Assembly: GCF_030704685.1 (NCBI RefSeq)
Contig: NZ_JAUZDX010000003.1
Location: 62,001 to 126,000, forward strand
Origin: Acidovorax sp. A1169
Lineage (GTDB): Bacteria > Pseudomonadota > Gammaproteobacteria > Burkholderiales > Burkholderiaceae_C
DNA: 64,000 bases
Direction of reading: 5' to 3'
The position numbers and the translations under genes were made by a program. Positions 16,322 through 27,660 of the stretch are shown piece by piece (positions within the stretch are counted from its first letter, which is position 1; every line of letters starts with the position of its first letter). The notes beneath the pieces are model-generated. The model was not told the origin of the DNA. It did no database searches and worked only from the letters and a program-made list of their open reading frames with translations.

Positions 16322-16350
16322 TTGACTGGCGCAGGCGCACTTGCTATATT
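16322..16350 (+). promoter_or_regulatory. sigma-70 type promoter of the TetR-RND operon
   Basis: TTGACT (16322-16327) and TATATT (16345-16350) are separated by exactly 17 bases, a strong housekeeping promoter pattern in otherwise GC-rich DNA. It points at the TetR gene. The following AT-rich stretch with CAGTCAGTC (16358-16366) lies where the transcription start and a TetR operator would be, which suggests autorepression. Confidence 0.65.
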
Positions 16351-16382
16351 ACTAACCAGTCAGTCATTAACTAGAAAGCCCC

Positions 16383-17093
16383 TTGAGCACCGTCCCAACC
16401 ACCCCTTCTGCCGGCACCAAACGCGAGCGCCGCAAGGAAGCGCGCCCCGGCGAACTGCTGGAGGCTGCGCTTGACCTGTTCGTCGAAAAAGGCTTTGCTG
16501 CCACCCGGGTGGACGACGTCGCCGCGCGTGCCGGGGTGTCCAAGGGCACGCTGTTCCTCTACTTCCCCAGCAAGGAAGAGCTGTTCAAGGCGGTGGTGCG
16601 CCAGAACATCGTGGGCCGCTTCGAGGAATGGAGCCATGAGCTCGAAGCCTTCGAGGGCACGACCGGCGAACTGCTGCGCCACTGCTACCAGGTCTGGTGG
16701 GAGCGCATCGGCGCCACCAAGGCCTCGGGCATCACCAAGCTGATGTTCAGCGAATCGCAGAATTTCCCCGAGATCACCCTCTTCTACCAGCAGGAAGTGA
16801 TCCAGCCCGGCCAGGACCTGGTGCGCCGCATCCTGCGCCGCGGCATCGCCCGCGGCGAATTCCGCCCCGTGAACCTCGACTACGCCGTGCACGTGGTGAT
16901 GGCCCCGATGATCTTTCTGATGCTGTGGAAGCATTCCATGGGCGCCTGCATGCCCGATGCGCTGGAGCTCGGGCCCGAGAAGTTCATTGATGCACAGGTC
17001 GACAACGTGCTCTACGGCCTGTGCGCCCGCCCGGAAACGGGGCCTTTCGCCCCTGCCCCCGCTTCCCCTCCTCACTCTTCTTCTGCGGCCTGA
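16383..17093 (+). CDS. TetR/AcrR-family transcriptional regulator
   Basis: This 236-residue regulator has an N-terminal helix-turn-helix, RPGELLEAALDLFVEKGFAATRVDDVAARAGVSKGTLFLYFPSKEELFKAVV (about residues 20-72). The C-terminal all-helical part (GITKLMFSESQNFPEITLFYQQEVIQPGQDLVRRIL) resembles the CerR/AcrR-C type found with efflux pumps. No ATG lies near the domain start, so translation probably begins at the TTG at 16383-16385. Its stop is 3 bases before the RND adapter gene, so it is cotranscribed with and probably represses the pump. Confidence 0.88.
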   Translation: MSTVPTTPSAGTKRERRKEARPGELLEAALDLFVEKGFAATRVDDVAARAGVSKGTLFLYFPSKEELFKAVVRQNIVGRFEEWSHELEAFEGTTGELLRHCYQVWWERIGATKASGITKLMFSESQNFPEITLFYQQEVIQPGQDLVRRILRRGIARGEFRPVNLDYAVHVVMAPMIFLMLWKHSMGACMPDALELGPEKFIDAQVDNVLYGLCARPETGPFAPAPASPPHSSSAA

Positions 17094-17096
17094 CCC

Positions 17097-18266
17097 ATGA
17101 AACGCTGGATTCCCTGGCTGGCTGCGGCCGCCGTTGTCGTGCTGGTGGGGGGGGGTGCCTGGCGCGCCATGGCCGCGCGCCAGGCGCAGCAGAAAGCCCT
17201 GGCACAAGCGGCCAGCCAGCGCGCCGAGGCGCCCCTGCAACTGGCCGCCAGCGAACTGGTAGGCGTGCTGCGCAAGAGCCTGGTGCTGGGCGTGCCAGTG
17301 TCCGGCTCGCTGCGCGCCACCGAATCGGCCATGGTCAAGGCACGGGTGGCGGGTGAGCTGCAGGGCCTCACGGTGCGTGAAGGCGACAGCGTGCGCGCCG
17401 GCCAGGTGCTGGCCCGCATCGAGGCCACCGAATCGCAGGCGCGCCTGCGCCAGGCGCAGCAGCAGGCCGACGCGGCCAAGGCGCAGGTGGACATCAACCA
17501 GCGCACGGTCACCAACAACCAGGCCCTGGTGAACCAGGGCTTTATCTCGGCCACGGCCCTCGTCACCTCGCAGGCCAGCCTCGAATCGGCCCAATCCACC
17601 TACCGTGCGGCATTGGCCGCCGCCGATGTGGCCAAAAAGTCGCTCGACGACACGGTGCTTCGCAGCCCCATCAGCGGCCAGGTGTCGCAGCGCCTGGCCC
17701 AGCCGGGCGAGCGCATGCCCATCGATGGCCGCGTGCTGGAAGTGGTCGACCTTTCGCGCCTGGAGCTTGAAGCCCTGCTGAGCCCGGCCGACTCGCTGGC
17801 CGTGCGCGTGGGCCAGAAAGCGCAGTTGCAGATGGAAGGCAGCACCGAGCCCGTGGTGGCCACGGTGGCACGCATCAACCCCAGCGCCCAGGCCGGCAGC
17901 CGCACGGTGCCGGTGTACCTGGCCATCGCGCAGAACCGCGGCGCACCCGCGCTGCGCCAGGGCCTGTTCGTGCAGGGCCTGCTCGACACCGGCCGCGCCG
18001 ACGTGCTGACCGTGCCACTCGATGCGGTGCGCACCGACAAGCCCGCGCCCTATATACAGGCGGTGCAGGGTGGCAAGGTGGCCTACCTGCCGGTCAAGAC
18101 CGGGGCGCGCGCCGTGGTCGGCGGCCAGACCCTGGTCGCCATCGAGGGTGCACCCGAAGGCACGGTGGTGGTCTCGGGCCGCATGGGCCAGTTGCGCGAA
18201 GGCACGGCCGTCACCACGGCGGCAGCGCCCCCGGCAGCAGCTCCCGCATCGCGCGCCGCGCCCTGA
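17097..18266 (+). CDS. RND efflux periplasmic adapter (membrane fusion protein)
   Basis: This 389-residue protein has an N-terminal membrane anchor (IPWLAAAAVVVLVGGGAW). A barrel/lipoyl half (ARVAGELQGLTVREGDSVRAGQVLARIEATE) and a coiled-coil hairpin (about residues 115-190, rich in QAQ/AAK) follow. The second lipoyl half is VLRSPISGQVSQRLAQPGERM, and the tail is Ala/Pro rich. It bridges the inner-membrane pump encoded 6 bases downstream and a TolC-type duct. A run of nine G (17147-17155) lies in the anchor codons. Confidence 0.92.
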   Translation: MKRWIPWLAAAAVVVLVGGGAWRAMAARQAQQKALAQAASQRAEAPLQLAASELVGVLRKSLVLGVPVSGSLRATESAMVKARVAGELQGLTVREGDSVRAGQVLARIEATESQARLRQAQQQADAAKAQVDINQRTVTNNQALVNQGFISATALVTSQASLESAQSTYRAALAAADVAKKSLDDTVLRSPISGQVSQRLAQPGERMPIDGRVLEVVDLSRLELEALLSPADSLAVRVGQKAQLQMEGSTEPVVATVARINPSAQAGSRTVPVYLAIAQNRGAPALRQGLFVQGLLDTGRADVLTVPLDAVRTDKPAPYIQAVQGGKVAYLPVKTGARAVVGGQTLVAIEGAPEGTVVVSGRMGQLREGTAVTTAAAPPAAAPASRAAP

Positions 18267-18272
18267 CCCGCC

Positions 18273-21473
<3,201 letters not shown>

Positions 21474-21496
21474 CACCCGCCCCACGGAGAACTTCC

Positions 21497-22207
21497 ATGA
21501 ACATGCCACTGAACACGTCTGCCAACACCAGCGACCCCGTCGCCCAGGCCCGCTACAACATGATCGAGCAGCAGATCCGCCCCTGGAACGTGCTCGACTT
21601 CGACATCCTGGAGTTGTTGGCCGTGGTGCGCCGCGAGGAATTCGTGCCGCCGGCCTACCGCAGCCTGGCCTTCATGGACATCGAGGTGCCGCTCCTGGGC
21701 AGCGATGCCGAAGACGCCGTGCGCCTGGGCCACAGCATGCTGCAGCCCCGCGTGGAAGCCCGCATCCTGCAGGACCTGGCGATCAAGCCCACCGACCGCG
21801 TGCTCGAGATCGGTTCCGGCTCGGGCTACATGGCTGCGCTGCTGGCCGCCCGTGCGCAGCAGGTGGTGTCGATCGAGATCGTGCCCGAGCTGGCCGAAAT
21901 GGCCCGCGAAAACCTGCTCAGCGCCGGTGTGCAGAACGCCGAAGTCCGCCTGGCCGACGGTGCCAACGGTACGACAGACGGCCCCTTCGACGTGATCGTG
22001 CTCAGCGGCTCCGTGGCCGAAGTGCCTGCTGCCCTTCTCTCGCACCTGCGCGACGGCGGTCGCCTGGGCGCCATCGTGGGCAACGACCCCGTGATGCGTT
22101 TCACCCTGACCCGCCGCACCGGCGACCGCTTCGAGACCACGTCGCCCTGGGACACCATCGCGCCGCGCCTGGTGGGCTTCCCTGAACCCTCCGGCTTCAC
22201 TTTCTGA
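21497..22207 (+). CDS. protein-L-isoaspartate O-methyltransferase-like protein
   Basis: This 236-residue Pcm-family methyltransferase has the SAM motif VLEIGSGSGYMAALLAARAQQVVSIE (about residues 99-124) and ends WDTIAPRLVGFPEPSGF. The segment that holds the active-site Ser in Pcm (TISQP in E. coli) reads SMLQP here, so repair of isoaspartyl residues is not certain. This variant may have another role. A CGGAGA ribosome site precedes the ATG. It lies between the RND pump and rhodanese genes, with 23 and 24 base gaps, probably in one transcript. Confidence 0.82.
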   Translation: MNMPLNTSANTSDPVAQARYNMIEQQIRPWNVLDFDILELLAVVRREEFVPPAYRSLAFMDIEVPLLGSDAEDAVRLGHSMLQPRVEARILQDLAIKPTDRVLEIGSGSGYMAALLAARAQQVVSIEIVPELAEMARENLLSAGVQNAEVRLADGANGTTDGPFDVIVLSGSVAEVPAALLSHLRDGGRLGAIVGNDPVMRFTLTRRTGDRFETTSPWDTIAPRLVGFPEPSGFTF

Positions 22208-22231
22208 CCTGCCTTCTCTGGAGTTTTTTGC

Positions 22232-22585
22232 ATGATCGAGCACATCCGCCCCGCCCAACTCGCCGCCTGGTTCGCCACCGCCCCCGCTGGCAGCCGGCCC
22301 GTGGTGCTGGATGTGCGCGAGCCCTGGGAACTGCAGACGGCCAGCGTGCTCGCTGACGGGTTCGAGCTGGTGGCCATCCCCATGGGGCAGCTCACGGGCC
22401 GCCTGGCCGAACTCGATGCCGCCCGCGATGCGGGCACGCCCATCGCCTGCCTGTGCCACCACGGCGCACGCAGCCTGCGTGTGGCGGCGTTCCTTGAGCA
22501 ACAGGGTTTCGAGCGGCTGGCCAACATCAGTGGCGGCATCGACGCCTGGTCGCATGAGAACGACCCGGCCGTGCCCCGCTATTGA
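22232..22585 (+). CDS. rhodanese-domain sulfurtransferase
   Basis: This 117-residue single rhodanese domain has VVLDVREPWELQTASV and the active-site loop CHHGARS, with the persulfide-forming Cys and a closing Arg. Single-domain rhodaneses carry sulfane sulfur; the acceptor is unknown. It is preceded by CTGGAG and followed 57 bases later by the TolC-type gene, so it is probably part of the same transcript. Confidence 0.88.
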   Translation: MIEHIRPAQLAAWFATAPAGSRPVVLDVREPWELQTASVLADGFELVAIPMGQLTGRLAELDAARDAGTPIACLCHHGARSLRVAAFLEQQGFERLANISGGIDAWSHENDPAVPRY

Positions 22586-22642
22586 AGGCCCCCAGTCTCT
22601 TTCGTCCCACCCCCGACATGCAGCTACTCCTGAAAGGCATCC

Positions 22643-23968
22643 ATGACATCGTTCCGGCTACTTCCCCTGTCACTGGCGCTGGGCGCTGCCTTGTGCGCCC
22701 CCGCACAGGCCCAGAGCCTGACGGAGCTGTTGGAGTCTGCGCGCACCTATGACACGGCCTGGCAGTCGGCCCGGCTGCAGCTCGATGCCTCGGCCCGCCG
22801 CGCCGACCAGGCCCGCGCCGGCCTGCTGCCCAGCGCCGGCCTGTCGGCGGGTGTCTCGCGCGCCAACACCGATGTGAGCCGCCCGCCCATCGAGCGCACC
22901 GCCACCACCCAGACCCTGGGCGTGAATGCCTCGCAACCCCTGTACCGACCGGCCAACCGCATCAACCTGGAACAGGCCCAGCGCGGCGTGGACGTGGCCC
23001 AGGCCCAGCTCGACGCCGCCAGCCAGGACTTGCTGGTGCGCGTGAGCCAGGCGTACTTCGACGTGCTGGCCGCGCAGGACACGCTGACCTTCGTGCAAGC
23101 GCAAAAGGCCGCCGTGTCCGAGCAACTGGCCTCGGCCAAGCGCAACTTCGAGGTCGGCACCTCCACCGTGACCGACTCGCGCGAAGCGCAGGCCCGCTAC
23201 GACCTGGTCATCGCCCAGGAAATCGCGGCCGAGAACGACATGCGCGTGAAGAAGCTCGCGCTGGACCAACTCGTGGGCATCACGGGCACGCAACCCAAGC
23301 CCCTGGCCCTGCCACTGCTGCTCGCCCCAGTGCAGCCCGACAACGTGATTACCTGGGTGGACACCGCCCGCGAGCTGCAGCCCGGCGTGCGCCAAGCCGC
23401 GATTGCGCTGGACATCGCGCGCCTGGAAACCAAGAAGGCCGAAACCGGCCACCTGCCCACCGTGGACCTGCAGGCCGGCTACAACATCCAGCGCAACCCC
23501 ACGGGCACCATCACCGCGCCGGGCATTAACAGCCGCACCAACAACGCCAGCCTGGGCGTGGCCTTCAACCTGCCGCTGTTTGCCGGTTTCTCGGTGCAAA
23601 ACCGCGTCAAGGAAACCCTGGCCCTGGAAGAAAAGGCCAGCGCCGACCTGGAGACCACGCGCCGCAACGTGGCCCAGGCTACCCGCGCCGCCTTCTTCGG
23701 CGTGCAGTCGGGCCAGGGCCAGGTGCAGGCCCTGCAGGCCGCCGAGGCATCGAGCCAAAGCGCGCTGGATGCCAACAAGCTGGGTTACCAGGTGGGTGTG
23801 CGCATCAACATCGACGTGCTCAATGCCCAGAGCCAGCTGTTCCAGACCAAGCGCGACCTGGCCCAGGCCCGCTACAACGTGCTGCTGGGCACGCTCAAGC
23901 TGCGCCAGGCCGCCGGCACGCTCACCATCGAAGACGTGCAGGCCATCAACGCCCTGCTCACGCCCTGA
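22643..23968 (+). CDS. TolC-family outer-membrane efflux protein
   Basis: This 441-residue protein has a signal peptide (MTSFRLLPLSLALGAALCAPAQA-Q) followed by two OEP repeats with long helical stretches. They include SLTELLESARTYDTAWQSARLQLDASARRADQARAGLLPS and ARYDLVIAQEIAAENDMRVKKLALDQL. It should form the trimeric outer-membrane duct used by the RND pump encoded upstream and possibly by type I secretion. It ends the operon and is followed by a strong terminator. Confidence 0.92.
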   Translation: MTSFRLLPLSLALGAALCAPAQAQSLTELLESARTYDTAWQSARLQLDASARRADQARAGLLPSAGLSAGVSRANTDVSRPPIERTATTQTLGVNASQPLYRPANRINLEQAQRGVDVAQAQLDAASQDLLVRVSQAYFDVLAAQDTLTFVQAQKAAVSEQLASAKRNFEVGTSTVTDSREAQARYDLVIAQEIAAENDMRVKKLALDQLVGITGTQPKPLALPLLLAPVQPDNVITWVDTARELQPGVRQAAIALDIARLETKKAETGHLPTVDLQAGYNIQRNPTGTITAPGINSRTNNASLGVAFNLPLFAGFSVQNRVKETLALEEKASADLETTRRNVAQATRAAFFGVQSGQGQVQALQAAEASSQSALDANKLGYQVGVRINIDVLNAQSQLFQTKRDLAQARYNVLLGTLKLRQAAGTLTIEDVQAINALLTP

Positions 23969-23977
23969 CATCAGCCT

Positions 23978-25471
23978 TCAAGACTTGCGAAAGCGCGGGC
24001 CCTCTCCCATCCGGGAGAGGGCCTTTTTCGTGGCCTTGACCGACGGCCCTCGCCGCGCCGCAAGCCAGCCCACACCGAACCAGGCCTTGGGGTCCTCGGC
24101 TGCCATGCTGCGGTAGAGCTCGCTGGCCACCTGCTCGTCGTTGAGCCGGCCCAGCGCGGACAAGGCCGGTTGAAGGCTGGCCAGGAAATCGTCCGCCCCG
24201 CCCTCGAGCGCCGGCGCCACGAACTCGGCCAGGAAGCGCAGGCGCTTCAAGCGCTTGCGCACGCGGTGCTGCTCCTCGACCGACAGGGATTCGAAGCGGC
24301 GCGCATCCCGGTGGACCTTGGTGCGCAGCGCCTGCATGCGCTTGTGCAAATACCGCCGCACCTTGGCTGCGCCCAGTGCGCCATCGTCCTCGACCACAAG
24401 GGCCTGGGCCGTGAAACCCATCAGGCCGATCAGCACGGCCTGAAAGGCAGGCGTGCTGACGATGGCGAGGGGCGATGCACTCGTGCCCGCAGGCGGGGCC
24501 GCAGATTTCGGTGCCCCCGCCTCGCGCAGTTCGGCGCCTATGGAGTCCAGCGTCTGCTCCCGGTCGCGCAGTTGGCCCAGGCGGCGGAACACATCGACCA
24601 GCGGTGGCTCCCATGCGGGATCGAAGCGGCCCGGCGCCAGCGCATCGAGTTCGCGCAGTGCCGTGCGCAGGCGCCGGATGCCGATGCGCAACTGGTGCAC
24701 ATGCTCTTCGCCGGCCGAGCCTTCCACGATTTCGCTGGCATTGGCCAGGATTTGCGCCAGGCAATTGGCCACCGCAGCGCGCTGCAGGTTCGCCCCCTTG
24801 AGAAACTGCTTTTTACGGCTGCCGGCGGCCATGGGCCGGGCCTTGGCAGCGGGCCTTGCCCATTGCGCGGCCATGAGCCGCTCGCCGCGCTCGGCCTTGG
24901 ACACCGTGTTCAGCACCAGGCCATGCTGGGCCGCCCACTGCGTGGCCACTTCGATAAGGCCCGCCACCGGACCCTCCTTGAGCTCCAGTTCCAGTTCGCA
25001 CACCGGTGCCTGCTTTTCCTGCGCCGTGCCGCCATGGGCCACGATGCGGCCGAGATCGAACGCCAGCTCGACCACACCGCCCCGAAAGGCCAGGTCGCGC
25101 GTGACGCGGTCGATCTCGGTGCGGTAGGTCTCCAGCAGCGGACCATCCGCGCTGTCCAGCGCCGCGCGCAGGCGCTCACCGGCCTTAGTGCCCGCATGCA
25201 GCGCCGGGCGCGCCAACGCCGAGGGTGTGTCGACGCTGACGTTGTGCTCCTCTCGGTCCAGCGGGCCATCGCCCATGGCCTTGACCGTCTGCACCCAATG
25301 CCCGCCCTCGTTGCGCAGGCGCAGGGCAATGCCGCGCGACGACAAGGCCTTGTCGGCCGTGTCGAAGTAGCGCGCCTCCAGCCGGATGGCGGTGGACGTA
25401 CCCCGACGGGCCGCTGCCTTCACGGCGGCCAAACGCTTGGTGGGGATGGTGAATTTGAATTCGACTTCCAT
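23978..25471 (-). CDS. CYTH-CHAD protein (triphosphate tunnel metalloenzyme with CHAD domain)
   Basis: This 497-residue protein starts with the CYTH signature MEVEFKF (ExExK) and runs as a CYTH triphosphate-tunnel domain to about residue 200. After an Ala/Lys linker comes a CHAD domain (AVANCLAQILANASEIVEGSAGEEHVHQLRIGIRRLRTALRELD), with the conserved His-containing VHQLRIGIRRLRTAL and a second copy HRVRKRLKRLRFLAEF. CYTH enzymes such as YgiF hydrolyse inorganic triphosphate, and CHAD domains bind polyphosphate. It is divergent from a PhoX-like phosphatase, with a Pho-box-like site between them, which fits a role in phosphate or polyphosphate handling. Confidence 0.9.
   Translation of the reverse strand: MEVEFKFTIPTKRLAAVKAAARRGTSTAIRLEARYFDTADKALSSRGIALRLRNEGGHWVQTVKAMGDGPLDREEHNVSVDTPSALARPALHAGTKAGERLRAALDSADGPLLETYRTEIDRVTRDLAFRGGVVELAFDLGRIVAHGGTAQEKQAPVCELELELKEGPVAGLIEVATQWAAQHGLVLNTVSKAERGERLMAAQWARPAAKARPMAAGSRKKQFLKGANLQRAAVANCLAQILANASEIVEGSAGEEHVHQLRIGIRRLRTALRELDALAPGRFDPAWEPPLVDVFRRLGQLRDREQTLDSIGAELREAGAPKSAAPPAGTSASPLAIVSTPAFQAVLIGLMGFTAQALVVEDDGALGAAKVRRYLHKRMQALRTKVHRDARRFESLSVEEQHRVRKRLKRLRFLAEFVAPALEGGADDFLASLQPALSALGRLNDEQVASELYRSMAAEDPKAWFGVGWLAARRGPSVKATKKALSRMGEGPRFRKS
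23998..24028 (+). terminator. rho-independent terminator after the tolC-type gene
   Basis: An 11-bp stem GGCCCTCTCCC / GGGAGAGGGCC with loop ATCC is followed by TTTTT. It lies 30 bases after the TolC stop. It sits wholly inside the 3' coding end of the convergent CYTH-CHAD gene, so those bases also encode residues near that protein's C-terminus. Confidence 0.88.
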
Positions 25472-25513
25472 GCTTTATTTTCTCGGTGATCGGGCCCGAT
25501 CCAGGCCGTGTGC

Positions 25514-25531
25514 CTGTCATCAAACCGCCAT
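25514..25531 (+). promoter_or_regulatory. Pho-box-like site
   Basis: CTGTCAT (25514-25520), four bases CAAA, then CCGCCAT (25525-25531) fits the PhoB box pattern of two 7-base direct repeats 11 bases apart. The first repeat is perfect and the second keeps C.G.CAT. A weak -10 (CTAAGC, 25541) follows 10 bases later, the usual spacing where PhoB replaces a -35. It is in the gap between CYTH-CHAD and the PhoX-like gene. Control by PhoB is inference. Confidence 0.6.
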
Positions 25532-25666
25532 CTTCGCACCCTAAGCTGCTGGCGCCAGGGCGCTTGGCGTGGCCTTGCTCCGTTGCAGCCAGCGCATCGG
25601 GGCCCTTGCTGCGGCATTGTCCCCTGACCGACAAAAACAATCCCCCTCCCCCACCGAAAGATTCTC

Positions 25667-27589
25667 ATGGCCAAGGACTTCGCCACGATGGAAGACAGCA
25701 ACCGCTCGGGCAACCCCAGCATCCACGAGGTGTCGGCGCTGCGCCGGCGCACCGTGCTGGGCGGTGGCCTGGCCTCGGCCGTCGGCGGCCTGCTGGCGCC
25801 GCTGGCCGCCGTGTCGCTGCCCGGTTGTGCAAGCACCGGCATCGCCAGCGGCCCGCTGCTGGGCTTCAAGAGCGTGCCCCTGGGCACGGCCGACCGCATC
25901 GTCGTGCCCGAAGGCTATATAGCCCAGACCATCGCTCCCTGGGGCGACCCGGTGGGCCTGTCAGGCGAAAGCCCAGCCTTCAAGGAGAACGGCACCAACA
26001 CCGCCGCCGAGCAGGAGGCGCAGTTCGGCATGCACCACGACGGCATCCACTTCTACGCCCAGGAAGGCAGCCGCCAGGGGCTTTTGGTGATGAACCACGA
26101 GTACACCGACGATGGCCTGCTGCACGCCGATGGCATGAAGACCTGGACGGCCGAGAAGGTGCGCAAGTCCCAGGCCGCGCACGGTGTTTCGGTGGTGGAA
26201 GTCGAGCAGAAGGCCGATGGCCAGTGGGACGTGGTGCGCCCCTCCCCCTGGGCGCGGCGCATCACGGCGCGCACGCCCATGGCCTTCGGCGGCCCTGCGG
26301 CTGGGCACGCCCTGCTGCGCACGGCAGCGGACCCAGCCGGCAAACTGCCGCTCGGAACGCTCAACAACTGCGGCAGCGGCATGACCCCCTGGGGAACCTA
26401 CCTGACATGCGAAGAGAACTTCATCTTCTATTTCAAGGGCCCCGACACCCCGAACGCCCACGAGACCCGCTGGGGACTGCGCAAGGGCGAGCCTGCGGGC
26501 TACCGCTGGGCCGAGCACGACGCGCGTTTCGATGCCACAAAGAACCCCAACGAACCCAACCGATTTGGCTGGATCGTGGAGATCGACCCGTTCAACCCCA
26601 GCTCCACCCCCGTCAAGCGCACCGCGCTGGGCCGTGCGGCACATGAAGGCGCCACCGTGGCGGTGACCAAGGACGGACGCGCCGTCGTCTATTCCGGCGA
26701 GGATGCCCGATTCGAGTACATCTACAAATTCGTGAGCCGGGATGCGATCCGCAAGGGCGGCGCGCGTGAAAACGCCGACCTGCTCGACCACGGCACCCTG
26801 TACGTCGCGAAGTTCAACGCCGATGGCAGCGGCCAGTGGCTGGCCCTCACCCATGGCCAGGGCCCGCTCAACGCCGCCAATGGTTTTGCCGATGCCGGCG
26901 AGGTGATGGTCAAGACGCGCCAGGCCAGCGACCTGCTGGGCGCCACCAAGATGGACCGGCCCGAGTGGATTGCCGTGGGCAAGGACGGCGCCGTCTACTG
27001 CACGCTGACCAACAACAGCAGCCGCGGCACCCCCGGCCAGCCCGGCGTGGATGCCGCCAACCCGCGCGTGAACAACAGCATGGGCAACATCATCCGCTGG
27101 AAGGAAACCGGCGACTTCGATGGCGCCCGCTTCCAGTGGGACCACTTCATCCTGGCGGGTGACCCCGCCAACGAGCGGCAGGACGCCAAAGGCAGCGTGA
27201 AAGGCGACATGTTCGCCTGCCCCGATGGCCTGTGGGCCGACGCCCGCGGCGTGCTCTGGGTGCAGACCGACATGTCCACCTCGGCCATGGGCAAGGGCGA
27301 CCTGGCGCGCCTGGGCAACAACGCCATGCTGGCGGCCGACCCGCGCACAGGCGAGGTGCGCCGCTTCCTGGTGGGCCCCTCGGGCTGCGAGATCACCGGT
27401 GCGACGATGACACCCGATGGCAAGACGATGTTCATCAACATCCAGCACCCTGGAGAGAGCCCGAGCGAGCGCAGCGACCCCAGCGAGCCGCGCAAGTTCT
27501 CGAATTGGCCCGACCAGCGCCCCGCTGGCCGGCCGCGTTCGGCCACGGTGGTGATCCGCAAGGCCGATGGGGGTGTGGTCGGGACGTAA
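25667..27589 (+). CDS. PhoX-family phosphatase, Tat-exported
   Basis: This 640-residue protein has a twin-arginine signal: RRRTVLGGG at about residues 26-34, a hydrophobic Ala/Leu stretch, and GCAST. The PhoX family (DUF839) is shown by LNNCGSGMTPWGTYLTCEENF, HEGATVAVTKDGRAVVYSGEDARFEYIYKFVS and the late FACPDGLWADARGVLWVQTD. PhoX enzymes are Fe/Ca-dependent alkaline phosphatases that release phosphate from organic esters in the periplasm. The Pho-box-like site 135 bases upstream supports phosphate-starvation control. A lipobox-like LPGCAS could alternatively anchor it. Confidence 0.85.
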   Translation: MAKDFATMEDSNRSGNPSIHEVSALRRRTVLGGGLASAVGGLLAPLAAVSLPGCASTGIASGPLLGFKSVPLGTADRIVVPEGYIAQTIAPWGDPVGLSGESPAFKENGTNTAAEQEAQFGMHHDGIHFYAQEGSRQGLLVMNHEYTDDGLLHADGMKTWTAEKVRKSQAAHGVSVVEVEQKADGQWDVVRPSPWARRITARTPMAFGGPAAGHALLRTAADPAGKLPLGTLNNCGSGMTPWGTYLTCEENFIFYFKGPDTPNAHETRWGLRKGEPAGYRWAEHDARFDATKNPNEPNRFGWIVEIDPFNPSSTPVKRTALGRAAHEGATVAVTKDGRAVVYSGEDARFEYIYKFVSRDAIRKGGARENADLLDHGTLYVAKFNADGSGQWLALTHGQGPLNAANGFADAGEVMVKTRQASDLLGATKMDRPEWIAVGKDGAVYCTLTNNSSRGTPGQPGVDAANPRVNNSMGNIIRWKETGDFDGARFQWDHFILAGDPANERQDAKGSVKGDMFACPDGLWADARGVLWVQTDMSTSAMGKGDLARLGNNAMLAADPRTGEVRRFLVGPSGCEITGATMTPDGKTMFINIQHPGESPSERSDPSEPRKFSNWPDQRPAGRPRSATVVIRKADGGVVGT

Positions 27590-27660
27590 GGCAATCGGGG
27601 CCTGTACGCAACACAGGGTCAGCCAGATTGCAGGGCGCTCACGCCAGCGACGGCTGCGGC

